From: Podospora pseudoanserina
Lineage: Eukaryota > Ascomycota > Sordariomycetes > Sordariales > Podosporaceae
Length of the DNA: 64,000 nt
NCBI RefSeq assembly: GCF_035222485.1
Contig: NC_085920.1
Coordinates: forward strand, 5,828,001-5,892,000
Direction: 5' to 3'
The translations under genes and the position numbers were made by a program. Below are positions 21,290 to 31,922 of the stretch, one piece after another. Positions within the stretch are counted from its first letter, which is position 1. Every line of letters begins with the position of its first letter. Under the pieces are notes generated by a model, which saw only the letters and a program-made list of their open reading frames with translations, was not told the DNA's origin and ran no database searches.

Positions 21290-22171
21290 ATGGCACCCCA
21301 AACCTACGACTGTCAAATCTGCCTCAGCCCATTCACCTCCCCCCTCTCCCCCCTTCCTCCCTTTGCCCTCCCGGGATGCAATCACTTCCACTGCCCCGGC
21401 TGCCTCTCGGAAAACCTAGCCCAATCCCTCAAATCCCTCCCCTTCAAACCAGCCACCTGCTGCACCCAGGCAACCTTCATCCCTCCCTCTGTCTTCCGCC
21501 GCCGGGAGTTTGGTATACCACGAGACAGGGTGCGCCTCTATCGACAGAAAATAACAGAGTACCAAGCCTCCTATCCCACGTCACCTGCGTCAAGACGAAG
21601 GAGACAACAGACACCACCGGAAACGGTACAGGGTTTGTCAGGGGTGAGGATTGTGTTTTATGGAGCGCCGATGCCGCTGAAGGTCAATTTGCCAACTTAC
21701 TGCCATGATGCGAAATGCGGGGCGTTTATACCGGATGTTATGGGGGGCAGGTGTAGGAGGTGCAAGAAGAGGACGTGTGAGATTTGCAAGATGGGGATGC
21801 ACCTCGGGCAGGGCGGCTGTAGGAAGGAGGATTTGTTTAGGATTGAGGAGAGAACCGAGGTGAGGAGGTTGGCTGCTATGGAGCTTGTTACCTTGGATGT
21901 GAAAAAGGTTAAGGCGGCAAGCAGGAGTGAGAGAGAGAAAATGGAGAGGGAGAAGAGAGAGAAGAGGGAGAGGGAGAAGGAGTTGTGGGCGCTGACGAGG
22001 GCGCTGATGAGGGAAAAGGAGTGGAAGAGGTGCCCGCGGTGTAAGAATGGGGTTGAGAAGACGGAGGGCTGTAATCATATGATTTGTGTTTGTGGGATCG
22101 ATTGGTGCTATCGTTGCGAGAGGGTTTGGGGGGCTAGTCATATCATTGGGGTGGGGGCTTGTGCTGGGTAG
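21290..22171 (+). CDS. RBR (RING-IBR-RING) E3 ubiquitin ligase
   Basis: Intronless, 293 residues from MAPQTYDCQIC. RING1 shows CQIC at 8-11 and GCNHFHCPGC at 29-38. The IBR has CHDAKCGAFIPD followed by CRRCKKRTCEICKMGMHLG. A charged linker with a strongly Lys/Glu/Arg helix (SEREKMEREKREKREREKE) leads to RING2, KRCPRCKNGVEKTEGCNHMI then CVCGIDWCYRC. The cysteine of GCNHM is at the position of the catalytic cysteine that carries ubiquitin as a thioester in RBR ligases. So it should take ubiquitin from an E2 onto itself and then onto a substrate. The substrate is unknown. It is smaller than ARIADNE and has no UBA or Ariadne domain. A TTG lies upstream in frame, but the ATG gives the natural start just before RING1. 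Confidence 0.88.
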   Translation: MAPQTYDCQICLSPFTSPLSPLPPFALPGCNHFHCPGCLSENLAQSLKSLPFKPATCCTQATFIPPSVFRRREFGIPRDRVRLYRQKITEYQASYPTSPASRRRRQQTPPETVQGLSGVRIVFYGAPMPLKVNLPTYCHDAKCGAFIPDVMGGRCRRCKKRTCEICKMGMHLGQGGCRKEDLFRIEERTEVRRLAAMELVTLDVKKVKAASRSEREKMEREKREKREREKELWALTRALMREKEWKRCPRCKNGVEKTEGCNHMICVCGIDWCYRCERVWGASHIIGVGACAG

Positions 22172-23044
22172 TTTAGAGGCGGGTAAGGGCAGGGGCAAGA
22201 TAAGGGGGTGGGCTGGACAAGGACACCTGGGGAGAGAGAGCTGACGGATCTGCTTGTTTTGTTTTGTGATGATATCTCTTTTTTTTAAAAAAATTCTGGT
22301 GGAAAACGTGTTTGGTGTTTTACACGAGCAATGAAGATGATATCAACGACGACAGGCCTCGACGGCATAGATTACGTTTATTGCCTTTGTCAGGAACACA
22401 GTACAAACAAACGTCCTGGTAATATACAGCTACACAATAATACAGAGACACTAAAAGAGGATATATTGCCGGCTGCACATGCAAATATAACATAGATTTG
22501 CACCGCTTAAACCATGTCTAAATATATAGCCTCATGGCTGGTCGGCAATTTCTGAGTTACGTTGACAAAATAACTCAAGAACCTTGATCAAATATCTCCT
22601 GGGGATTTTGAGTTGTCAAGTTCCCATTCGACTTCCTCGCCGCCTGAAACTGGCGGAGAGTTAAGTTCTGAATAGCAAGCCCATCACAAACCTTCTCACA
22701 ATGTGGCGTCATGACGACTTCCATCTCCAATCACCACGCCACCAGCCGAGGCATGTGAATGCAACCCCCAAAGTCAACAGCTGTCACCAGACACAGACCA
22801 AGATAAATTAAAACCCATGAATTGCGCACATCTTGGTATATACTTCTAGCCGGCTACTATGACTCTCAGCCAAATCGATAAAAATCAACACAGCAACTAA
22901 CACACTGGGCAACGGCGTGTTTTCCAGGGATATTTTGACATTAACCATCCAACACCGGACGCCTTGACCATGCAAATCTTTTGCAAAACCCATTTTCCCC
23001 AGAGACTCTGATGACCGCCTTCCAAAATACCCACCGCCACCAAC
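22172..23044. other. Convergent 3' intergenic region (RBR / NSA2)
   Basis: No gene; the 3' flanks of two converging genes. Confidence 0.5.
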
Positions 23045-24031
23045 TTAGACAAGCAAAACAGCGTTCAGGCAGCCGTCGTTCTCGGGGTTGTTGGTAATCT
23101 GGGCGTAACGACCCCAGGCAATCTTTCCGGAAGCTGTGACCATACCAAGATCGGAGACGTTGACCTCGATAATGGTACCCTTGGACAAAACACCGAGCTG
23201 GGTGTACAGGGGGTTGCTGGGGTTCTTCTTGACGCCCAAGATCGGGAGCTGTACCGTGACATTGAGAGTTGGGTGTGTGACATTGGCCTTCTTGTACCGG
23301 AGACCCATGGGGCGAATGAAACCTATTCCCAACATTAGTTCCCCTTTCCAAGCTCCTGAACAAGCCGAACCACTCACGTTCGTATTTGACCGGCCGTCTG
23401 GTGAAATCAGGCCCAACAAAAGTAGGCTTCGTAACCACACGCTTCCACCCCTTCTTGTGCACCTTCTTGCCCGTCTTGACAACCTTGAATAACTCCTCCT
23501 CACTGATACCCTTGACCTTGGGAATCGGCACCGAAAACCTCGCCGCCTTCTCGGCACGTTTGCTCTTGATCTGACTGGAGAGAGCCTTGGCGGATGTGGG
23601 GTTGGCGCGGTCGAGAAGGTACGAGGGAATAGGGTTGGAGGGCTCGTTCTCGGCGGGGGCGCCCTTGACGTTGCGCTCTTCGTGCTGCTTGATCGTCTTG
23701 CGCATCTGGATCTTTTGCGAGTGACGCTGCTTAGCGTACAGCTTGGCCCTCAGGCCGCGGAGGTTCTGCGCATTCTCGCTCTGCTTATGGCCCTCACGAG
23801 CGGCCTTCTTGCGCGTGCGCTCCTCATGATCGAGACGCTTGCCGTGAAGCTTGCGGTGTCTTTCTGTTCGGGGATTCTAGTTAATATCTGCGCCAAATTT
23901 CGATGGTTTAGAGACGGGCGAGCAGGGGAAGGGCAGAGGCATACCGATATACTCGTTCTGGGGCTGCAGTTGTCGAAGGATGTGGTCAGCGTTTGTCAAT
24001 CGACCTCTTCCTGTTCAACAGAACTTACCAT
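23045..24031 (-). CDS. NSA2: 60S ribosome biogenesis factor NSA2
   Basis: Four exons: 24031-24029, 23963-23945, 23863-23378 and 23322-23045. The product is 261 residues, the same length as the yeast protein. The first coding exon is the ATG alone, directly followed by GTAAGT; exon 2 (PQNEYI) is only 19 nt. The N-terminus reads [20 protein letters not shown], a hallmark of the family. The middle is basic, and the C-terminal beta domain ([20 protein letters not shown] to [19 protein letters not shown]) resembles ribosomal eS8. NSA2 is a nucleolar/nuclear assembly factor needed for 27S pre-rRNA processing in pre-60S particles. It is in tandem with SPT2 on the same strand, about 700 bp downstream of it. 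Confidence 0.95.
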
Positions 24032-24734
24032 GATGAAATTCTGTCGCCCTGGCAAGGGTCTTGAGTTCTCAGTTGATGATGGTTTGAAGGAGAGCTCAAG
24101 ATTCGGATTCGCAAGCTTGCTAGGGCGTAATGGCGATGCGATTGAATCCAGGCGTTGGCACTGGAGGTCGTCCTCTGATAAAAAAATCGAGAGCTTATCG
24201 CAGGCTTGGTGGCGGGTTGCAAGTGGGGCAGAGACTCTAGGCCCTGATTGGCCAGCCTTGCACCTTCGCTTGTCCTCCAACACAAATGACAGCCAGAGTT
24301 CAACTCAAGAAACATTAGCCGAATGCAAGTCTACAAATGATATGTGATATTAATCAGCACAATATTTACAAAGTCTATGTATGTATGTCAGGCTGAAGAT
24401 ACTAGGTGGGGTGGAGCACCAACATTCCACGACGACACAGCAAGCAGAGAACAATGAAGATGCAGAAATAAAACATGATTTGTAATAACAACGCTCACAT
24501 CGACTCTATTACGAGTTCGAGCTTGCTACGATGCAAGTATGTTTGAGCAGTACCTAGGAACACAAAAACCCAACTCCAATGCTGATGCGGTATCTCAGTT
24601 GCTGCAACCACTGCGCCATGCTGAAACATCCCAGAAATCCAGTCTTCCGTTGTTCCCTTATGCACCGGCCTGCCCCTGAAGCCTCTATCCTGGGTCCCAA
24701 GACCGTAACTCCAAACATGAAAACCAAAGTATCA
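24032..24734. other. Intergenic between SPT2 and NSA2
   Basis: The NSA2 promoter and 5' leader plus the SPT2 3' end. No further gene seen. Confidence 0.5.
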
Positions 24735-25934
24735 TCAACGCCGGCTGGCTCTCATGGCCTCTAGAGCCTTGCGTTTTCGCTCTTCCTTCTCGCGCTTCAG
24801 CCGCTTCTCGCGTTCTTCTTCCTGCTTGTCCTCTAGGCGAGCACGACGTTCAGCCGCCGTCTCTTCGACTTCAATGTCGGAAAGACCAGCCTCCATGTCA
24901 GACTCATCCGACATGTCGTCATATCCACCGCGACGGCCATAGGCATACGGGTCGTCTTCATCTTCATCATACTCAACAAAGTCGTCCAGGTCGTCGTCCT
25001 CTTCCTCGTATCTTGAGCGAGAGCCGCCATATCGGGGACGTTCGCGTACCTTGTCTCGCGGGTCACGATCAGGGCCGCTGCTGCTAGCCTTTGGCTTGGT
25101 GGTAGCGCCTGGCCGGGGTCGTGCTGTGCCGGTATAACCAGTTGTCGCCAAGGCAGCCTTCTTGATCTTCTTGTTCTCCTCCTCGGCCGCTGCTTTCGCT
25201 TTGGCACTCGAGGCTCCAGGAGACACACGATTCCGCTCGACTCCATTTTTTGGAGCTGTTCGAGATGATGCAGGGGGGGCTGCAGAGCCTTTCCTGCCGG
25301 CGACCTTGGCCTGCTTTGCCTGGTCCGCCTTCAGCTCTTTGCGCTCCTTCATGGTCAGGTTCCTCTCCACTGGCTTGTGACTGATCTTGCCAAGCGATTC
25401 CCGTGCCTCCTGGTTCTCACGTGCCCTCGCCATAATTTCTGCAAATGACCGCTTCTTTGGGGGGCCCGAGTCCGATGGTGATGGTCGGTTAGCGACAGGC
25501 CGCGATGGCAGAGGCTTGCTGCCATTGGAGGAGACACCTGGACGGGTGCCATTGGTCACAACTGTGCTTGGTCTGGTTGCTGACGCAGTCGTCGATTTGA
25601 CTGGTGGTCGCGATGACCCAGAGTATGCGCTTCCGGAAGCGGTTGTGGACTTATCTATCGGCCGGGAAGCTGGTTTTGGGGAGCTGATGTTGGGCCGCGA
25701 TAGCCCATCTGCAGTGGTCTCAGTGCGCTGTGCCTTTGGGAGCGTGTTACGCAAATCATCCTCGGCCTTTCGTTTGGGTGCCGTCGTGCTATGTCGCGAT
25801 GTGGGGTTTGAGGTCGGTGATGGGCTGGGTTTCTCGCCAGTGATGGCCCCAAGAAGGTCCGCAATCTAACCACAATCGATATCAGTATCAGGGGTGCGGA
25901 GACCGAGGAATCAGCACAAAATACGTACCCCCAT
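24735..25934 (-). CDS. SPT2: SPT2 chromatin protein
   Basis: Two exons, 25934-25929 and 25865-24735. The 63 nt intron has donor GTACGT and acceptor TTAG, giving 378 residues. The first coding exon is just ATG GGG. The N-terminus after splicing reads MGIADLLGAITGEKP, followed by long Ser/Pro/Lys/Arg-rich disorder. The C-terminal SPT2 domain is clear: DDLDDFVEYDEDEDD, then YDDMSDESDMEAGLSDIEVE, and a final Arg/Lys/Glu helix (AAERRARLEDKQEEEREKR). In yeast and animals this domain binds H3-H4 and acts during transcription elongation and histone recycling. It is divergent from the ribosomal P2 gene, sharing an ~810 bp upstream region. Confidence 0.92.
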
Positions 25935-26747
25935 CGTCGCGCGAGTACAGCAGTATGGGCGGGATGCCGAACCCTAAATCTCGCAGTTGTCGTGATCCCT
26001 CCCCAACCTCATACGATTTGTTGGCGCGAAGTCATCGAGTGAAAACGCCAAAACGGGCCTTGCCACTGAGCGTTTGCTGTGTCGCTGTGCCAAGCGCTCA
26101 GCTATGCGGGGAACGCCAGTGCTAGAGTGCTGTAAATCTGGTGAAAGCGGCTGAAATTGCGATTTTTAGGCTCCGCGATTGGGAGCGGAAACAGAAGCGG
26201 TGTGAGTCGTAGGAAAGAGAAAGGGAAGAAGTCTGCGCGGTCGATGGGGACTTCAATGCTGGGAGCGCAGGCTGCTTTTAACTTGCGGGCAAACAGCCTG
26301 GCCTGGCTCGTCCTGGTACAGTTCCAAGCCAAGAATGACCAAGAGACCCACTGCAAAGTCGTAACACGAACCTGGGAGAAGCTCGGAGTCAGGTGTCACC
26401 GGTTCCGGAGATCCTGCCAAGCCGTGCCCGACTCAATTCATTACGTCAGCAAGAGCACGCACCTCCATGCCCTAGAGCAGCAAGCAGTCAGGTGATTAGT
26501 GGGGTGGGAATTTGCGGGCACAGGAACCAAAATTGTAAAATATTCCACCTTGGCTCGGGAGCTTTTATCACCGAACACAGCAACACCGCCCAGAACTAAG
26601 AAGAGTCTTTCTCCGCACAAGCCAGCGGTTAAAATTGATTGACATCTCTTGTTCTTTACTTCTCCTAAAGAGTGAGTTTCCCTTTCAGACCCGACGCAGT
26701 TTCGAGACTCCGAGGACTAATCACCAAGTCGCTACAGAACAGCCAAA
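25935..26747. promoter_or_regulatory. Divergent promoter region SPT2 / ribosomal P2
   Basis: Holds the upstream regions of two divergently transcribed genes and no supported coding sequence. Which elements serve which gene cannot be told by eye. Confidence 0.5.
26672..26737 (+). other. Probable 5' leader intron of the P2 gene
   Basis: GTGAGT at 26672, an ACTAAT branch-like word near 26717, and GCTACAG ending at 26737, ten bases before the ATG. The size (66 nt) matches the other introns here, and leader introns are common in fungal ribosomal protein genes. Confidence 0.55.
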
Positions 26748-27200
26748 ATGAAGCACCTCGCCGCTTACCTCCTCCTCACCCTCGGTGGCAAGGCCACCCC
26801 CTCCGCTGCCGACGTCAAGGCCGTTCTCGAGTCTGTCGGTATCGAGGCTGACTCTGACCGCCTCGACAAGCTCATCTCTGAGCTCGAGGGCAAGGACATC
26901 AACGAGGTACGACCGATCGCACAAAGTCGCAAGTGGCGGAAACAATTTTGCTAACATTGCTCGACAGCTCATCGCTGAGGGTTCTTCCAAGCTCGCTTCC
27001 GTCCCATCTGGCGGTGCTGGTGGCGCTGCCGCCGCTGGTGGTGCCGCCGCTGCCGGTGGTGCCGCTGAGGCTGCCCCTGAGGAGGCCAAGGAGGAGGGTA
27101 TGTACCGCGACAATATCTGCTGCGGGAAGGACAGTTCGCTAACAATCTCGCAGAGAAGGAGGAGTCCGATGACGACATGGGCTTCGGTCTCTTCGACTAA
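26748..27200 (+). CDS. RPP2: 60S acidic ribosomal protein P2
   Basis: Three exons: 26748-26906, 26968-27097 and 27154-27200. The product is 111 residues. It starts [20 protein letters not shown], the conserved P2 dimerisation helix, then [19 protein letters not shown]. An Ala/Gly hinge follows (GGAGGAAAAGGAAAAGG), and it ends with the acidic tail [15 protein letters not shown] that docks elongation factors. P1/P2 dimers form the lateral stalk of the large subunit. Codon use is strongly C-ending, as expected for a highly expressed gene. The introns use GTACGA and GTATGT donors with CTAAC branch sites. Confidence 0.97.
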
Positions 27201-28174
27201 GCGCGCCATATCGTCTTCGTTTCCGAACAAGAGCTGGGCAAATCCGAAGAACCTTAACGACTTATGCGGATGTCTACGGCGTTATCTACAGGCCATCGGC
27301 CTCGGCTGCGGACCAGGAGTTTTGGGATTTGCGCGGGCAGGTTTCTGACATCGTACAACGGCATATAGGCGGGGCAATAAAAAGCACCAAGGCTCTCTTC
27401 GGACAATGATGTTCTTTGCATTTTTGATTTGTGACATTTGTTCTTTTACTCCGATTGACATGACTCTTCTGATTGCGACTTTGAAGCGCTGTGATGTTGA
27501 TCGAAACACAATTGGGACTGGCATGGGCATGTTTGCAAGCTCTCAGCTCAACAGCAGCTCTCCCTGTTATCGATTAATCGCTTATCAGAAGCCATGGTGG
27601 GATGTGCAAGTGGGCCTGGGACGTTGAAATGAGTGGACAATTCTTGCCTGAGGCACCGAAGCAGGCGGATGATGAAGTGGCTGGGTAATTGCCTGCATAT
27701 GGAAAGCGGAGGGGACACGCTGAAAACGCCCTTGGCAATGCCCGGAACGCGCTAGCCTGCCCAGTTTTTTACGGTTGCTGGGTAACGGGTCCAGGAGATG
27801 GTGCGTTGTCATTGGCTGCTCCACTAGAGGCCAAAATATTCCCTCGAATTGGCAAAAGCCCAGCGTCACCCCATCTTTCCCTTGTCCACCTGCCAACTCT
27901 TGTCGCAAGTCCCATTCTCGGTAAAGATGCCATCGCGACAACGGTAGGCCTAATCGACACGATCACCAACACTTCCAGCTTATCGCCAGTTGTGCCAATT
28001 GTGTTTTACTCAAAATCAACAGTGGTGGAAAGTATCGGATAGCACACGCGGTGTGAAGCGACGACAGACAGAAGCCGACGAAAACCAGCCACCAAAATTC
28101 TAAACAACATTTCAACAACAGCTGCCCCATAGAAAGGGGGGCCGCCCAAAAAAGTAAACAATTGTCGCCCATTC
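27201..28174. other. Intergenic between P2 and MPS1
   Basis: P2 3' region and MPS1 promoter/leader. No gene seen. Confidence 0.5.
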
Positions 28175-31000
28175 ATGAACGACATGGCCACCGCCGCATC
28201 ACCAACGCCAGTTGGCGGAGGGAGTCACCTCAACGCTCTGGGACGTAGAACATCCGCCAGACAAGCGCTCCGCCGCCCGACTTCGACGTCGCTATCTTCG
28301 AGGTCGCAGCTCGGCCGTAGCGAGTCTAGCCCTGCTGTCAGCGCATCTCTTTCTAGCACAACTTCGCGAGAGACGAGGGCGCATTCTCAACCTCAGTCAA
28401 ACCAGCAACCAATTACTTCTGCGCTGCATGACAGCTCCGACGATGAAGAGCCGGTGGTACCTATGAAGCTTAGCGCTTTGACAAAGGCATTGCTTAATGA
28501 TGGTGCGTCCGAGGGAGTGTCCAGGGGGGGTGCGCAGTCTGTTGTCTCTGGCCGTGCTGCTTCACCGCCACAACGTCCTGCTTCGAGGGTGACGAGGAGG
28601 TCGACTGCTAGTGTTTCTGCTTCTGCCGCTGTGGAGGATAGCGAGGCTGCTATGGGGGAGGTGAGACAGACGAGACGGACGGCGAGGACGAGTAGTGTCC
28701 AGCGTGGGGTTACGGGGAGATCTTCACCCCCAAGGGAGACGAGCCCTGCGCCTCAGCCACGGAAGCGCGTTGTGCGATTGAGCAATACCAGTGCTGGGAA
28801 CAATGCTTTCAACTCGAGCTTTAATGGTAGCTTTGAGTCGAGTGTGAGGAGGTCATTGTCTGGTACTACTGGCCGGAGCAAGAGACAGGAGAGTGCCGAG
28901 GTGGTTGAGAAGAAGTCAGTTCAGGCTCCGGTGCCCGTTGAGCCTGAGCAGCAGGAGGTTGAACAGCAGCTTGCTGATATCAACACACCAGTTGTGCCTG
29001 TGAGGACGGTACGCATTGCCGTCGGGTCATCTGGCAGCAAGGGGAGGTCAGATAGTTCTTCAGGTCACTCCAAGAGCTCCCGGGGATATAGCGATCATGA
29101 TCAGGAGTTGGGTGAGGAACCCGCGACTGTTGGACGGTCTGTTGCTGTTGCTCCTCAAAGTTCTATGCGGATTGGGAGAATAGGGAAGATGGGCGGGAGC
29201 TTTCTCAGTGGCCCGGCTCGTCGTGGAAGGAGGAGACAGAGTGAGGAGGATGGACAAGATCATGGAGAGGGTGATGCTTTTGGCAGTGGTCAGGAGCCTG
29301 AAAGCCAACAGCCTCAGTATATGGGCCTCGGTATGGAGCAGCCACAATCATCATTCTTGGCTTCCAACTATCGCGAGTTTGCTGCTGCTTCTGGTAGCCC
29401 TGTTAGCTCCAGGGATCCCTCAAGAGCTGCGGTCCGCAGAGGGACCTCGGCTAGCGTTTCTCCGCCAGAGGTCAGGGAGCTTGAAAGAAGCCACCTCGAG
29501 TTGGACTTCAAGATTCCTACACCCCCACCACGTGTTCCTTCCAGTCTTGGGAAGGAGAACCAAGCCCCAGCGGCGCAAAAGCCAAACCCAGTGGTGATCT
29601 CCCTTTTGGATGACACCAAAGAGCCGGCGAAGCCCACCCAACCACTTGTAAGCGACATCAGAGCCAACGCACCACCATCCCAACGAGCAGCATCCCCTGA
29701 CCGCAAGGTTCTGGCACAGAAAAGCGAAAACACCCCCCGCCGCGCCGCACCACCACCGCCTCCGAAAATGTCAGTGCTTGATGCTGCCACAGCCAACGCC
29801 GGTGCTTCTACTACTACACAGGCTAGCAAGAAGAGGCAGGTCATGCTCCGAGTCAACGGCAGGACGTACACCAGAATCGACTGTATAGGCCGTGGCGGTT
29901 CGGGTAAGGTGTACCGGGTCTCTGCGGAGAACGGCAAGATGTTTGCCCTCAAGCGTGTCTCTCTTGAAAGTGCCGATGAGAACACGGTGAGAGGATTCAA
30001 GGGGGAGATTGACCTGCTCAAAAGGCTGCACGGCGTTGACAGGGTGATTCAGCTGATTGATCACGAGTTGAACCTGGAGAAGCAGCTTTTGAGTGTGCTT
30101 ATGGAGGTGGGCGAACTCGATTTTAATACTCTGCTGAAATCCCGACAGAGCGCCACGGAGGGGGCGAGGTTGGATCCGGTTTTCATCAGGTACTACTGGA
30201 AGGAGATGCTCGAGTGCGTGCAGGCTGTTCATCTCAAGGATGTAGTGCATTCGGATCTCAAACCGGCCAACTTTGTGCTCGTGCAGGGGAGGCTCAAGCT
30301 GATTGACTTTGGGATTGCGAACGCGATCCAGACGGAGATGACGGTCAACGTGCACAGGGAGACGCAGATTGGGACGCCGAACTACATGTCGCCCGAGTCG
30401 CTGATGGACTCGAACCAGTATGCTTTTACGTCAGCGCACAATGGCAAGTTTTCGATCCCGCCGCCTCTGCAGCATCACCAAAAGGGGACTCCGAGGATTA
30501 TGAAGCTGGGGAAGCCGTCGGATGTTTGGTCACTGGGGTGTATCTTATATCAAATGGTTTATGGTCTGCCGCCATTTGGCAAGATTGCGAACCAGATGTC
30601 GAGGTGTCAGGCGATTATCAATTGGGCGTATCAGGTTGAGTTTCCTGAGGTCACGGAGGATGGGAGCCGGGTGCCGCCTTCGCTGATTAGGACGATGAGG
30701 AGGTGCTTGAACCGGGAGCAGAAGGAGAGGCCTACTTGTGAGGAGCTGTTGGCGGATACGGACCCGTTTTTGTATCCCCAGGAGTTTGACCCTGGTGTTT
30801 ATGCCATGGCTGAGCAGGGCAAGGTGCTGCCTATTACGGAGGAGTTATTGGGGAGGATTATTCAGAGTGTGGTGCAAAGGTGTGGGGAGAGAATGCCGAC
30901 GCCGGAAGAGATCAAGAGTGGGATGCTCACGCAGGGGTATTGGGCTGGGGTGAAAAGGGTGGTTACCGGTGCTAATAGCAGTGGTAATTCCTCGAGGTAA
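28175..31000 (+). CDS. MPS1: Spindle-checkpoint dual-specificity kinase MPS1/TTK
   Basis: Intronless, 941 residues. Residues 1-560 are Ser/Arg/Pro-rich and probably disordered. The kinase domain starts at RTYTRIDCIGRGGSGKVYRV, with its glycine loop at 572-577. The lysine of FALKRV is at 593, the catalytic HSDLKPANF has its Asp at 694, and the DFG of LIDFGIANAIQ has its Asp at 711. The activation segment HRETQIGTPNYMSPESLMD is characteristic of MPS1, as is the small insert after it (about 755-780). MPS1 phosphorylates kinetochore proteins to start the spindle assembly checkpoint and helps spindle-pole duplication. A nearby in-frame Met (MATAASPT) is an alternative start. Confidence 0.94.
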   Translation: MNDMATAASPTPVGGGSHLNALGRRTSARQALRRPTSTSLSSRSQLGRSESSPAVSASLSSTTSRETRAHSQPQSNQQPITSALHDSSDDEEPVVPMKLSALTKALLNDGASEGVSRGGAQSVVSGRAASPPQRPASRVTRRSTASVSASAAVEDSEAAMGEVRQTRRTARTSSVQRGVTGRSSPPRETSPAPQPRKRVVRLSNTSAGNNAFNSSFNGSFESSVRRSLSGTTGRSKRQESAEVVEKKSVQAPVPVEPEQQEVEQQLADINTPVVPVRTVRIAVGSSGSKGRSDSSSGHSKSSRGYSDHDQELGEEPATVGRSVAVAPQSSMRIGRIGKMGGSFLSGPARRGRRRQSEEDGQDHGEGDAFGSGQEPESQQPQYMGLGMEQPQSSFLASNYREFAAASGSPVSSRDPSRAAVRRGTSASVSPPEVRELERSHLELDFKIPTPPPRVPSSLGKENQAPAAQKPNPVVISLLDDTKEPAKPTQPLVSDIRANAPPSQRAASPDRKVLAQKSENTPRRAAPPPPPKMSVLDAATANAGASTTTQASKKRQVMLRVNGRTYTRIDCIGRGGSGKVYRVSAENGKMFALKRVSLESADENTVRGFKGEIDLLKRLHGVDRVIQLIDHELNLEKQLLSVLMEVGELDFNTLLKSRQSATEGARLDPVFIRYYWKEMLECVQAVHLKDVVHSDLKPANFVLVQGRLKLIDFGIANAIQTEMTVNVHRETQIGTPNYMSPESLMDSNQYAFTSAHNGKFSIPPPLQHHQKGTPRIMKLGKPSDVWSLGCILYQMVYGLPPFGKIANQMSRCQAIINWAYQVEFPEVTEDGSRVPPSLIRTMRRCLNREQKERPTCEELLADTDPFLYPQEFDPGVYAMAEQGKVLPITEELLGRIIQSVVQRCGERMPTPEEIKSGMLTQGYWAGVKRVVTGANSSGNSSR

Positions 31001-31922
31001 CCCCGGGGGAGGGTTTTTGAAAACAAAAGACAGGTTGGAGGGCATGGGAGTGTATTGTTGGATTTTTATGTGTGTTTGGATAAGGCGTACATATACGCAC
31101 ACGCGCACGAGCGCGCACAGGAGACTTGGATGGAGGGTGTCTTTGGACATCAAATCAGGGCAAGAAGAGGAGGATTATTGTTCGAGGAGTTGCAAGGGTT
31201 GGGTGATGGGAGTTGGGGTTTTCTTTATGTTGACGAATGTTATGACGACCAAAAAGGATACTTTGATACCTGCTGGGAGGAAAGGAAGTTTGGGCGTTTA
31301 GCTTTTTCTTTGCAGTCTGTCGTTTCTGGAAGGGGGACTTGTTTTTTAGGGGTGTGATACCCCTTTCTGGAAGAGTAGTGTATTGTTTCAGCTCTTTGCT
31401 ACCTCTTTTCTTACTTTTTACTATACCACACTCGACACACGCAAGGATACAGCGCTAGGATATTTTTTGCGGGGGGACGATTGTTGTTTGAGTATTGGGT
31501 CGACGGGTCTGTTTGGCTCTGGATAGAAGAGCACATAATACCACTTGAGCAGTATTTCTTTGCTATCAATAACTACTTTAACTCTACTACTCTTAACTTT
31601 TCGGGCTGGGTGGGCTGTACAGACTTGAAGATGCTGTGAAGTCGAACTTGCTTCTAAGATGACTGCCTACAGTCGTGATGCACTTACTGCCAAAGGAGGT
31701 TGGTTGATCCTTGCTTCATATAAACATATTCATACACAGTAGCTCTTTTGGTGCTCAAATGGCGTACATGTACCATGTGTAGCCAAACACATACTGTTAA
31801 TCGTCCTCCTGATCCACACATATCATACATAATGAAGCATAAGTTTACATATCCTGCTCTATCAGCATCTCTTACACCGATTACGCCACCTGGGTATCTG
31901 ATTTCCTCCTCTATCACAGTAT
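31001..31922. other. Convergent 3' region (MPS1 / SIL1)
   Basis: No gene; the 3' flanks of two converging genes. Confidence 0.5.

Noticed and set aside
21638-22198. 186-residue minus-strand frame
   Set aside because: Leu/Pro-rich shadow of the Lys/Glu-rich RBR linker.
26785-27348. 187-residue plus-strand frame over the P2 gene
   Set aside because: It reads through both P2 introns in the wrong frame; the Ala-rich part is an echo of the P2 hinge.
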